A stretch of 5,787 nt of DNA, from NCBI GenBank assembly GCA_964458655.1, contig CAYWJT010000089.1:1-5787 (forward strand). Direction: 5' to 3'. The stretch is from CAYWJT01 sp964458655. GTDB taxonomy: Bacteria; Acidobacteriota; Aminicenantia; Aminicenantales; Saccharicenantaceae. This document shows, piece by piece, positions 1 to 5,669 of the stretch (within the stretch, counting starts at the first letter, position 1; each line of letters starts with the position of its first letter). A model generated the notes under the pieces. It made no database searches. It was not told the origin of the DNA and saw only the letters and a list, made by a program, of their open reading frames with translations. Position numbers and translations under genes: made by a program.

Positions 1-223
1 GCGGCGGAGGCGCCAGGAAGGCGCTGTAAACCTCCACCTTCGGCAGCTCGCCGGTGGACAGCAACGGAACAACGATGACGGTCACTATGAAGGCCGCGTG
101 GAGTATGATGGCGATGGGGAGGGCGATGGCTTTGCGCTTGGTGCCTTTTTCACCTTTGAAGAAGGAGTCCTTGAAGAGGTCCGGCACCTCGTTCGTCTGA
201 ACCTGCCGTTTTATCTCTGCCAT
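1..223 (-). CDS. TonB-like energy transducer, N-terminal 74 codons (cut by window edge)
   Basis: Partial gene: the start codon is present and the 3' end lies outside the window. The protein begins MAEIKRQVQTNEVPDLF, has a basic cytoplasmic stretch (GEKGTKRK, residues 24-31), then one membrane segment (about 32-55). The visible part ends in a short periplasmic stretch that turns proline-rich (APPP at 71-74). A short cytoplasmic N-terminus, a single anchor and a following Pro-rich linker is the TonB layout; TonB passes proton-motive energy from ExbB/ExbD to outer-membrane transporters. The anchor has His42, like the conserved TonB anchor His, but the Ser four residues earlier in E. coli TonB is Ala38 here. 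GAGGT lies 7 nt before the ATG, a good ribosome binding site, and a promoter-like sequence lies just upstream, so the gene is probably transcribed separately from secF. The diagnostic C-terminal TonB domain is not visible, so another single-pass envelope protein is possible. Confidence 0.68.
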   Translation of the reverse strand, partial: MAEIKRQVQTNEVPDLFKDSFFKGEKGTKRKAIALPIAIILHAAFIVTVIVVPLLSTGELPKVEVYSAFLAPPP

Positions 224-265
224 GGTCTTTACCTCACGCTTTTAGTTTGGAAAGCCACAACCATC

Positions 266-294
266 AGTATAAATCAAAACCCGGGCGATTACAA
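266..294 (-). promoter_or_regulatory. Candidate sigma70 promoter for the TonB-like gene
   Basis: On the minus strand TTGTAA (-35-like, 289-294) is followed after exactly 17 nt by TATACT (-10-like, 266-271; one mismatch to TATAAT). It sits in the AT-rich gap between secF and the TonB-like gene, and would give a leader of about 36 nt containing the GAGGT ribosome binding site. The position, spacing and composition shift support it; there is no experimental support. Confidence 0.55.
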
Positions 295-322
295 GAAAAA
301 ATCTCATCTTTGATATTTTTTC
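295..322 (-). repeat. AT-rich perfect 8-bp inverted repeat at the secF stop codon
   Basis: GAAAAAAT and ATTTTTTC flank a 12-nt centre that includes the secF stop codon. In the minus-strand RNA the second arm is a U run ending directly after the gene. The arms hold only one G-C pair, so the hairpin would be weak, and the structure lacks the GC-rich stem of a classic intrinsic terminator. It may act as a weak or factor-assisted end of the sec transcript, or simply reflect Lys/Phe-type codons beside an AT-rich gap. Confidence 0.35.
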
Positions 323-1461
323 GAGGGGAAGAGCCGGCGCCAGAAAAGGACCACCGGGCAGGACAGGGAGATGGTGGAATAGACGCCCTCGATCGTGCCC
401 ACCAGCATCAGGAAGGCGAAATCGTTGATGACCTCGCCGCCGAAGATGAACAGGGCCAGGACGGTCAGAAAGAGGGTGCCCGAGGTTATGATGGTCCGAC
501 CCAGGGTCTGGTTTAGGCTGAGGTTCATGATGTCCTCGAGGCCGGACTTGCGCAGGATCTTCTGGTTCTCGCGGATGCGGTCGAAGATGACGATGGTGTC
601 GTTGATGGAGAAGCCGACGATGGTCAGCAGACCCGCTATTATGGGCAGGTTTATCTCGCGGCTGGTGAAGGAATAGATGCTCAACGTGATCAGGACGTCC
701 TGGGCCAGGGTGAAGATGGCCGCGACGCCGTATTCTAATTTGAAGCGAAGGGCGATATAGACGAGCATGCCGATCAGGGACCAGATTATGGCCCGGGTGG
801 CCCGACTGCGCAGGTCCTTGCCGACCTGGGGCCCGACGGTCTCGCGGCTGAGAACGGCCAGCCGGCCCAGGTAAGTCTTTTCCTTGAGAAAGGCGACGGC
901 GGTGTCCTTGACGCCCAAGCCTTCGAGCTCTTGGAAGCCGGAGATGATGCCCCTCTCGGTCCTGTGGGCGATGATCTTTCTGGCCGTTTCGGCGCTGGTG
1001 CCGGGGAAGGAAGTCTCGAGCAGCGCCGTCAGGGACCGCTCGTCGACGGTGTTGAGGTCGACGAGGCCCCTGGCCTTCTCCTGCCGGCCCTCGTCTCCCT
1101 GCAGGGCCTCGATTATCTTGTCGGCCAGGGCGGCGTGGGCTTCGAGCTGCTCCTGTTCCGTGGCCTTGACGTTGACCGATTCCATCGCCCTGATCATGAA
1201 TTCCTGGCCGGTGGCGCCGGTCTTCTGGACCATGCTCTTGGCCAGGCCGACCTCCTTGAGCAGGTCGCGCAGGGCTCCTTCGGAGGAAGGCGTCTTGAGC
1301 ATGACCCGAAGCAACGTGCCTTCGCCGAAGTCTACGCCGAGCTTAAGGCCGTCGAAGAAGGCGACGTTCACGGCGCCGGCGAGGATGATCAGGGCCGTCA
1401 GGCCCAGGGCCCAATACTTATATTTAAGGAAGGGGATCGATGGGGTCTTGAATAGTTGCAT
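304..1461 (-). CDS. secF: Protein translocase subunit SecF, with a periplasmic helix-hairpin-helix-like insert
   Basis: Inner-membrane subunit of the SecDF complex, which uses the proton-motive force to help complete Sec-dependent export. At 385 aa it is longer than the usual 300-325. One anchor helix (about 15-35) leads to the D1 motif LGVDFGEGT (41-49), where the second position of the usual GGT is Glu. A large periplasmic domain follows (to about 220), then five membrane helices (about 222-240, 245-263, 270-293, 327-343, 346-368). These carry the SecF signatures IVGFSINDTIVIFDRIREN (281-299) and TLGRTIITSGTLF (319-331). The extra length lies at about residues 122-200, between the last helix of the periplasmic domain (LADKIIEALQ) and its last strand (VLSRETVGPQVG); it resembles a ComEA-type helix-hairpin-helix unit. 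The ATG lies one base after the secD stop (TAAGATG) and has no close ribosome binding site, so translation is probably coupled to secD. Confidence 0.96.
   Translation of the reverse strand: MQLFKTPSIPFLKYKYWALGLTALIILAGAVNVAFFDGLKLGVDFGEGTLLRVMLKTPSSEGALRDLLKEVGLAKSMVQKTGATGQEFMIRAMESVNVKATEQEQLEAHAALADKIIEALQGDEGRQEKARGLVDLNTVDERSLTALLETSFPGTSAETARKIIAHRTERGIISGFQELEGLGVKDTAVAFLKEKTYLGRLAVLSRETVGPQVGKDLRSRATRAIIWSLIGMLVYIALRFKLEYGVAAIFTLAQDVLITLSIYSFTSREINLPIIAGLLTIVGFSINDTIVIFDRIRENQKILRKSGLEDIMNLSLNQTLGRTIITSGTLFLTVLALFIFGGEVINDFAFLMLVGTIEGVYSTISLSCPVVLFWRRLFPSKKYQR
862..1068 (-). other. ComEA-like helix-hairpin-helix segment inside SecF
   Basis: Residues 132-200 of SecF read like one ComEA-type unit. 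GLVDLNTVDERSLTALL resembles the opening 'NLNTA..EEL' helix, FPGTSAETARKIIAHR the 'PGIGPKTAQAIIAYR' hairpin and helix, and ERGIISGFQELEGLGV the 'ENGPFKSLEDLLKVKGI' turn. A second hairpin-like stretch (GLGVKDTAVAFLKEKTYL) follows. The comparison with ComEA is from memory of the family consensus. The glycine hairpin is imperfect (PGTS in place of PGIG), so DNA binding should not be assumed; in SecF this part would face the periplasm. It may be shared across this bacterial lineage. Confidence 0.5.
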
Positions 1462-1462
1462 C

Positions 1463-3004
1463 TTAGATACTCAGCCTCTTTGCAGTCCTGGGGATGGCCA
1501 GGTCGAATATCAGGTGCGAGACGAAAACGGCCGTGAACAGGTTGGCCAACAGGCTGATGACCAGCGTCACCGCGTAACCGCGGATGGGCCCGGTGCCGAA
1601 CTGGAACAGGAACACGGCCGAGATGATGGTCGTGACGTTGGAGTCGAAGATGGCCGAAAAGGCCCGGTCGAACCCCGTCGCGATGGAAGAAAGCACGCCC
1701 TTGCCGGCGGCCAGCTCCTCCTTTATCCTCTCGAAGATGAGGACGTTGGCGTCGACCGACATGCCGATCCCGAGGATGATGCCGGCGATGCCGGGCAGGG
1801 TGAGAGTCGCCCGGAAATAGGCCAGCGAGCCGAACAGCAGGACGACGTTCATGATCATGGCGGCGACGGCGTTGAGTCCCGACAACCTGTAGAACCAGAC
1901 CATGAAGGTCATGACCGCCACGACCGCGGCCAGCCCGGCGATCATGCCCTGGCGGATGGAGTCGGCGCCGAGGGCCGGGCCGATGGTCCTTTCCTCCAGG
2001 TACTTGATGCCGGCCGGCAGGGCGCCGGCCCTCAGGATGACCACCAGGTCGTCGGCTTCCTGCTGGGTGAAGCGGCCCCTGATGATGCCGCCGGAGGTGC
2101 GGCTTATCTTGTCCTCGACGACCGGGGCAGACTGCACTTTCTTGTCGAGGATGATGGCGATCTGCTTGCCGATGTTGGCGCCGGTGGCCTGCTCGAAGCG
2201 CAGGCCGCCTTCGGCGTTGAGCGAGAAGGACACGGCCGGGTTGCGCCACTCGTCGGCGGTGACGCGGACCGTTCTCAGGTCCCGGCCGGTGACGACCGCC
2301 ACCTTGCTGACCAGGTAGAAGCCGCCCGAGCCGCGCTTGGGGTCGCCCTTGACGATCTCGGCGTCGTCGGGGAGCTTGCCGCCGTAGGGTTCGAGCAGGG
2401 TGGCTTCGTCCGGGGCCGGGCCGGCCTTGACCAGCTTCCATTCCAGGATGGCCGTCACCTTGATCAGCTCCTTGACCCTTTCCGGGTCGTCGATGCCAGG
2501 CAGCTCGACCACGATCTTGTCCGCCCCCTGGCGCTGGATGAGGGGCTCGGCCACGCCGAACTGGTCGATCCTGTTGCGGATGGTCTCCAGGGTCTGGGTG
2601 ACCGATTGGTCCCTGATGACCGTGACCGCTTCCGGCCTCAGGTTCAGGGCCGCCCGTCCGCCGACGAAGACGTAGTTCCAGTCGCGGGCGTATTCGTCGA
2701 GCAGGTCGCGCGTCTTGCCCTCCTGGTCGGCCAGCAGTCCGGTGATGGAGATGCGGCCCGGGGCTTCCTTGGTCATGGCCTCGAAGGTCAGGTTGTTCTT
2801 CTTGAACAGGTCCTGGAGGCGGGAGATCTCCTGGTCCGTCTCCGTGTTGACCGAGTCCTCGGTGATGACCTGCAGGACGAGGTGAGTGCCGCCCTTGAGG
2901 TCAAGGCCCAGCTTGATCTTCTGGCTGGGCGGCACGAGGAAAAAGACGGCCGCGGCCAGAAGGATGACGACCAACAACAGTTTCCATCTGAGGTTCTTCT
3001 TCAT
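1463..3004 (-). CDS. secD: Protein translocase subunit SecD
   Basis: Inner-membrane partner of SecF in the proton-driven SecDF complex that pulls preproteins out of the SecYEG channel on the periplasmic side. With the ATG start (MKKNLRWK) it has 513 aa, normal for the family outside the enterobacteria (E. coli SecD is longer). Numbering from that ATG: anchor helix about 5-25; D1 motif LGLDLKGGTHL (32-42); periplasmic domain with RNRIDQFGVAEPLIQRQG (143-160) and IVVELPGIDDPERVKELI (164-181); head-domain strand IAIILDKKVQSAPVV (282-296); then ALPAGIKYLEERTIGPALG, leading into the membrane part. GIGMSVDANVLIFERIKEE contains Asp418, matching the conserved membrane Asp of SecD needed for proton-driven function. 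An in-frame GTG at 3019 would add MSGCQ, with AGGA only 3 nt before it. I prefer the ATG because of the family-like start, but its own ribosome binding site is poor, so the start is uncertain. The stop is one base before secF. Confidence 0.96.
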   Translation of the reverse strand: MKKNLRWKLLLVVILLAAAVFFLVPPSQKIKLGLDLKGGTHLVLQVITEDSVNTETDQEISRLQDLFKKNNLTFEAMTKEAPGRISITGLLADQEGKTRDLLDEYARDWNYVFVGGRAALNLRPEAVTVIRDQSVTQTLETIRNRIDQFGVAEPLIQRQGADKIVVELPGIDDPERVKELIKVTAILEWKLVKAGPAPDEATLLEPYGGKLPDDAEIVKGDPKRGSGGFYLVSKVAVVTGRDLRTVRVTADEWRNPAVSFSLNAEGGLRFEQATGANIGKQIAIILDKKVQSAPVVEDKISRTSGGIIRGRFTQQEADDLVVILRAGALPAGIKYLEERTIGPALGADSIRQGMIAGLAAVVAVMTFMVWFYRLSGLNAVAAMIMNVVLLFGSLAYFRATLTLPGIAGIILGIGMSVDANVLIFERIKEELAAGKGVLSSIATGFDRAFSAIFDSNVTTIISAVFLFQFGTGPIRGYAVTLVISLLANLFTAVFVSHLIFDLAIPRTAKRLSI

Positions 3005-3047
3005 CTGGCACCCACTCACAAGTCCTAGGTTTTATGGGACAGGCTTC

Positions 3048-3386
3048 TCAGGCGGATTCGGCTTTGTCGGACTGGCCGAGGATGACGGCCACGGCGCTCT
3101 TGGTGACGTCGATCTTGACGTTGGGGGCGATGCGCAGCTCGATCCTGTCCGGCTGGACCCCCATGACCGTCCCGAAGATCCCGGCGGAGGTGATGACCTT
3201 GTCGCCCGGCCTGAGGTTGTTGACCATCTCCATGTGCTTTTTCTGCTTCTTGCGCTGGGGAAGGATGATCAGCAGGTAGAAGATGGCGAAGACGGCGATG
3301 AAGGGGATCAGGGCGGAGAGCATGTTCGGGCCGGCCGCCGGCGCTTGTCCTCCGGCCTGGGCCCCGTGAAGAAAGGATGCTAACAT
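3048..3386 (-). CDS. yajC: Sec translocon accessory subunit YajC
   Basis: Small single-pass inner-membrane protein that associates with SecD and SecF in the holo-translocon; it is not essential in E. coli and its exact role is unsettled. The 112-aa protein has a Gly/Ala/Pro-rich N-terminus (to about 20), one membrane helix (about 23-42) and the characteristic basic stop-transfer sequence LPQRKKQKKH (42-51). A cytoplasmic YajC domain follows, with NNLRPGDKVITSAGIFGTV (56-74). Length and motifs are typical. The start is ATG with AAGGAA about 9 nt upstream. That ribosome binding site lies within the last codons of tgt, whose stop is 5 nt before this start, so translation is probably coupled. A 43-nt gap separates it from secD. 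Confidence 0.95.
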   Translation of the reverse strand: MLASFLHGAQAGGQAPAAGPNMLSALIPFIAVFAIFYLLIILPQRKKQKKHMEMVNNLRPGDKVITSAGIFGTVMGVQPDRIELRIAPNVKIDVTKSAVAVILGQSDKAESA

Positions 3387-3391
3387 TATGC

Positions 3392-4522
3392 TTATTCCTT
3401 TATCGGATTGATTACGCCGCTAATTATACTCTTTTTCAGCGTTCCGAAGGAGTTAGACCTGATAGATTGCCGGATTTTGGCGAATATGTCAAGATAAAAA
3501 TGGAGGTTGTGGACCGTGTTCAGGACGGCCGAGCTGATCTCGTCCCTCTCGAAAAGATGCCTGAGGTAGGCCCGGCTGAAGTTGCGGCAGGTGTAGCAGC
3601 CGCAGTTCTCGTCGAGCGGCCGGCCGTCACGGGCGTACTTGAGGTTCTTGATCGATATCCGACCGTGCGACGTGAACAGGGTGCCGTTGCGGGCGTTCCT
3701 GGTCGGCAGGACGCAGTCGAAAAGGTCGACGCCCCGCGACACGGCCTCCAGGATGTCCTCGATATAGCCCATGCCCATCAGGTAGCGGGGCCGGTCTTCC
3801 GGCAGGAGGCGGTCGGCCTGCTCCAGTACGGCCAGGAGCTCTGTCTTGGGCTCGCCTATGCCCAGGCCGCCGTAGGCGTAGCCGGGGAAGTCCAGCTCGA
3901 CCAGCTCCTCCATGCAGCGCCGCCGCGCCTCGGCGAAAACCCCGCCCTGGTGGATGGCCCAGAGCTGGCGGTCGCCGTCCTCGTGGACCTTGAACCTTGC
4001 GCGGGAACGCCGGGCCCAGAGCAGGGTCAGCCGGACGGCCTCCTCGGCGCTTTCTTTCGGAGAGGGATAGGGCGGGAAGCGGTCGAGGCACATCAGGATG
4101 TCGCTGCCCAGTCCGGCCTGGATGTCGACCACGTCTTCCGGTGTCAGGAATATCCTGCCGCCGTCGAGATGTGAGGAGAAGCGCACGCCTTCGTCGCTCA
4201 CTTTGACGAGCGGCGAAAGGCTGTAGATCTGGAAGCCGCCGCTGTCGGTTAGTATGGGCTTTCTCCAGGATATGAACTCGTGGAGCCCGCCCAGGGCCCG
4301 GACGGCCTCGACGCCCGGCCGCAGGTACATGTGGTAGGAATTGACCAGGATGATGTCCGCCCCGAGGCTTTCGAGCTGGGCGTGGGTCAGAGCCTTGACC
4401 GTGCCCTGGCTGGCGACCGGCATGAAAGCCGGCGTTTCCACCGGACCGTGGGCCGTCCGGAGCAGGCCGGCCCTGGCTCTGGAGCCTTCATCCCGGGCGA
4501 GGATCCGGAAGCCGCTGGTCAT
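3392..4522 (-). CDS. tgt: Queuine/preQ1 tRNA-ribosyltransferase (tRNA-guanine transglycosylase)
   Basis: Exchanges guanine at wobble position 34 of tRNAs with GUN anticodons (Asp, Asn, His, Tyr) for the queuosine precursor preQ1 or, in some bacteria, queuine; cytosolic. The 376-aa length matches the family. Visible motifs are TAHGPVETPAFMPVASQGTV (23-42), NSYHMYLRPG (61-70), and TDSGGFQ with Asp93 as the general acid/base residue. FDCVLPTRNARNGTLF contains the nucleophile Asp269. The zinc site is C307-x-C309-x2-C312 plus His338. The pocket motif is unusual: where bacterial enzymes commonly have D-E-C, this one has Asp147-Arg148-Phe149. The specificity loop reads GGLGIGEPK rather than the common GGL(A/S)VGEPK. 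The ATG overlaps the upstream ychF stop as ATGA and lacks a clear ribosome binding site, so coupled translation is likely. The frame stays open upstream of this ATG, but that stretch is a shadow of ychF. The last 30 or so codons are noticeably AT-rich. Confidence 0.96.
   Translation of the reverse strand: MTSGFRILARDEGSRARAGLLRTAHGPVETPAFMPVASQGTVKALTHAQLESLGADIILVNSYHMYLRPGVEAVRALGGLHEFISWRKPILTDSGGFQIYSLSPLVKVSDEGVRFSSHLDGGRIFLTPEDVVDIQAGLGSDILMCLDRFPPYPSPKESAEEAVRLTLLWARRSRARFKVHEDGDRQLWAIHQGGVFAEARRRCMEELVELDFPGYAYGGLGIGEPKTELLAVLEQADRLLPEDRPRYLMGMGYIEDILEAVSRGVDLFDCVLPTRNARNGTLFTSHGRISIKNLKYARDGRPLDENCGCYTCRNFSRAYLRHLFERDEISSAVLNTVHNLHFYLDIFAKIRQSIRSNSFGTLKKSIISGVINPIKE
3423..3428 (-). 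promoter_or_regulatory. Possible internal -10 element (TATAAT) before yajC-secD-secF
   Basis: A perfect TATAAT on the minus strand lies within the final codons of tgt, 36 nt before the yajC ATG, in an AT-rich patch that stands out from the GC-rich genes around it. No convincing -35 lies 16-18 nt upstream (the 17-nt position reads TCCTTC). A perfect TTGACA occurs further upstream (3487-3492) but pairs only with the poor -10 CAATCT. It is therefore a candidate at best for an extra promoter feeding the sec genes independently of ychF-tgt. Confidence 0.28.
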
Positions 4523-5595
4523 TGGCCGAACCGGAACAGCAGGATGTCGCCGTCCTGGACCACGTAGTCGCGGCCTTCCAGCCTGACGGCGCCGGCCTCG
4601 CGGGCGGCGTGAAGCGAGCCGTGACGGACGAGCGTTTCCCAGGAGATGACCTCGGCCCGGATGAAGCCCTTTTCCATGTCGGTGTGGACGGCCCCGGCCG
4701 CCTGAGAGGCGGACGAGCCTTTTCTCACGGTCCAGGCCCGGACCTCGTCCTTGCCTATGGTGAAGAAGGTGAGCCTGTCGACGAGCGAGACCGCCGAGCG
4801 GAAGAACCTGTCCCGGGCGAGCTCGCCGAGGCCGTAATCCTGGATGAAAGCCTGCCTTTCTTCCGGGTCCTCGAGGTCGGCTATCTCGCACTCGACCCGG
4901 CCGCAGAAGGCCATGACGTTAAGGCCCTGCGGGATGTCCGGGAAGCGCTCGGCCGGCCGGCAGGCGCAGGACGATTCGGTCTCGTCCAGGTTGATGAAGT
5001 GCAGGAGCGGCTTGCGGCTGAGGAAGGCGAAGCTCCTGGTCAGTTTCTCCTCGGCGGCGCTGAAAGGGAAATCGCGCAGGCCGCGGCCCGACTCGAGCGG
5101 TTCGCGCGCCTTGAGCAAGACCTCCCTTTCTTTCTCGGCCTCCGGGTCCTTCATTTTCTTGAGGTCCTTTTCGAGCTTTTCCAGACGGGCTGTGACGAGC
5201 ACCAGGTCGGCCAGGACGAGCTCCTCCTCCATGAAACGGATATCCCGGGCCGGGTCGACGCCGCCCTTGGGGTGGGGGATGTCCGGGTTCGAGAAGGCCC
5301 GGACGACGTGGACGAGCCCGTCGGCCTTGCGGAGTTCGCCGAGCAGGAGGCTGGATTTCACTTCGCCGAAGGAGATGCCCGCCAGGTCCACGAGGTCGAG
5401 CGACGCCCTGACTTTCTTCTTTTCGGGATGCATCCCGGAGATGAGGTCGAGCCGGGGGTCGGGCACGGCGACGGTCCTGTGGTTGGGCTCGCGGCGGGCC
5501 TCTTCGTAGGCCGTAACCGGGACGCGGGCGCCGCTGAGCAGGTTGAATAGGCTGGTCTTGCCGGTCTTGGGGTAGCCGAAGATGGTGATGTTCAT
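4519..5595 (-). CDS. ychF: YchF/OBG-family redox- and ribosome-linked nucleotide-binding protein (divergent)
   Basis: Member of the YchF/Ola1 branch of OBG P-loop NTPases, ribosome-associated proteins that in studied cases prefer ATP and influence stress responses and translation. The 358 aa compare with 363 in E. coli. In order: P-loop GYPKTGKTS (7-15); VPDPRLD (44-50); switch II DLAG (70-73) followed by a hydrophobic residue, as in HAS-type NTPases lacking the catalytic Gln; His108, aligning with the functional His114 of E. coli YchF; a charged helical arm (about 122-175); NLDE (202-205), the family's G4 motif; and FCGRVECEIADL (230-241) as the G5 region. A C-terminal TGS-like domain (about 274-358) contains EVRAWTVRKGSSASQAAGAV and GRDYVVQDGDILLFRF. 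The P-loop differs from the usual GLPNVGKST, and the usual GASKGEGLGN stretch after DxAG is absent. The start is ATG at 5595; an in-frame GTG at 5604 (adding VSG) has the better ribosome binding site. The stop overlaps the tgt start. Orthology to standard YchF is likely, but a divergent paralogue is possible. Confidence 0.88.
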   Translation of the reverse strand: MNITIFGYPKTGKTSLFNLLSGARVPVTAYEEARREPNHRTVAVPDPRLDLISGMHPEKKKVRASLDLVDLAGISFGEVKSSLLLGELRKADGLVHVVRAFSNPDIPHPKGGVDPARDIRFMEEELVLADLVLVTARLEKLEKDLKKMKDPEAEKEREVLLKAREPLESGRGLRDFPFSAAEEKLTRSFAFLSRKPLLHFINLDETESSCACRPAERFPDIPQGLNVMAFCGRVECEIADLEDPEERQAFIQDYGLGELARDRFFRSAVSLVDRLTFFTIGKDEVRAWTVRKGSSASQAAGAVHTDMEKGFIRAEVISWETLVRHGSLHAAREAGAVRLEGRDYVVQDGDILLFRFGQ

Positions 5596-5601
5596 GCCTG
5601 A

Positions 5602-5615
5602 CACGGTGCTTCCCC
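5602..5615 (-). promoter_or_regulatory. Ribosome binding site favouring a GTG start for ychF
   Basis: On the minus strand GGGGA (5611-5615) lies 6 nt before an in-frame GTG (5602-5604), a normal spacing. The ATG nine bases downstream has only AGG one base before it, which is too close. The choice adds just three residues (VSG) before MNITIF, so it does not affect the domain assignment. Confidence 0.45.
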
Positions 5616-5638
5616 GTTCCGGGCCGGGGGTGGGTAAA

Positions 5639-5667
5639 ATCATAGTGGAATCGGCGGGGTTTGTAAA
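5639..5667 (-). promoter_or_regulatory. Candidate sigma70 promoter for the ychF-tgt-yajC-secDF operon
   Basis: TTTACA (5662-5667; one mismatch to TTGACA) and TATGAT (5639-5644; one mismatch to TATAAT) are separated by exactly 17 nt on the minus strand. They lie immediately upstream of ychF, in an AT-richer patch. The implied leader is about 36 nt, similar to that of the TonB-like gene. This is the strongest promoter-like sequence in the window. Confidence 0.65.
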
Positions 5668-5669
5668 TA

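Noticed and set aside
98..516. Two short plus-strand open frames (98-313 and 247-516)
   Set aside because: They lie opposite the TonB-like gene and the secF 3' end, and show no domain or ribosome binding site evidence.
1398..2441. 347-codon minus-strand open frame overlapping secD in another frame
   Set aside because: Arg/Pro/His-rich translation with no motif; an out-of-frame shadow of secD running into the start of secF.
884..3028. 714-codon open frame on the plus strand, antisense to secF and secD
   Set aside because: It lies exactly opposite two well-supported Sec genes. Its Asp/Gly/Val/Arg-rich, repetitive translation is typical of the complement of GC-rich codons, and no family motif is visible.
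3005..3047. Possible hairpin (GTCC/GGAC) in the yajC-secD gap
   Set aside because: Only a 4-bp stem with an 11-nt loop; too weak to call a regulatory element.
4523..4891. Upstream in-frame extension of Tgt
   Set aside because: The extra N-terminal sequence is Arg/Gly/Pro-rich shadow of ychF. The family-typical Tgt start is the ATG at 4522, which overlaps the ychF stop in the ATGA arrangement.
4522..5550. 342-codon plus-strand open frame antisense to ychF
   Set aside because: Same cause: biased composition opposite a conserved gene, with no recognisable domain.
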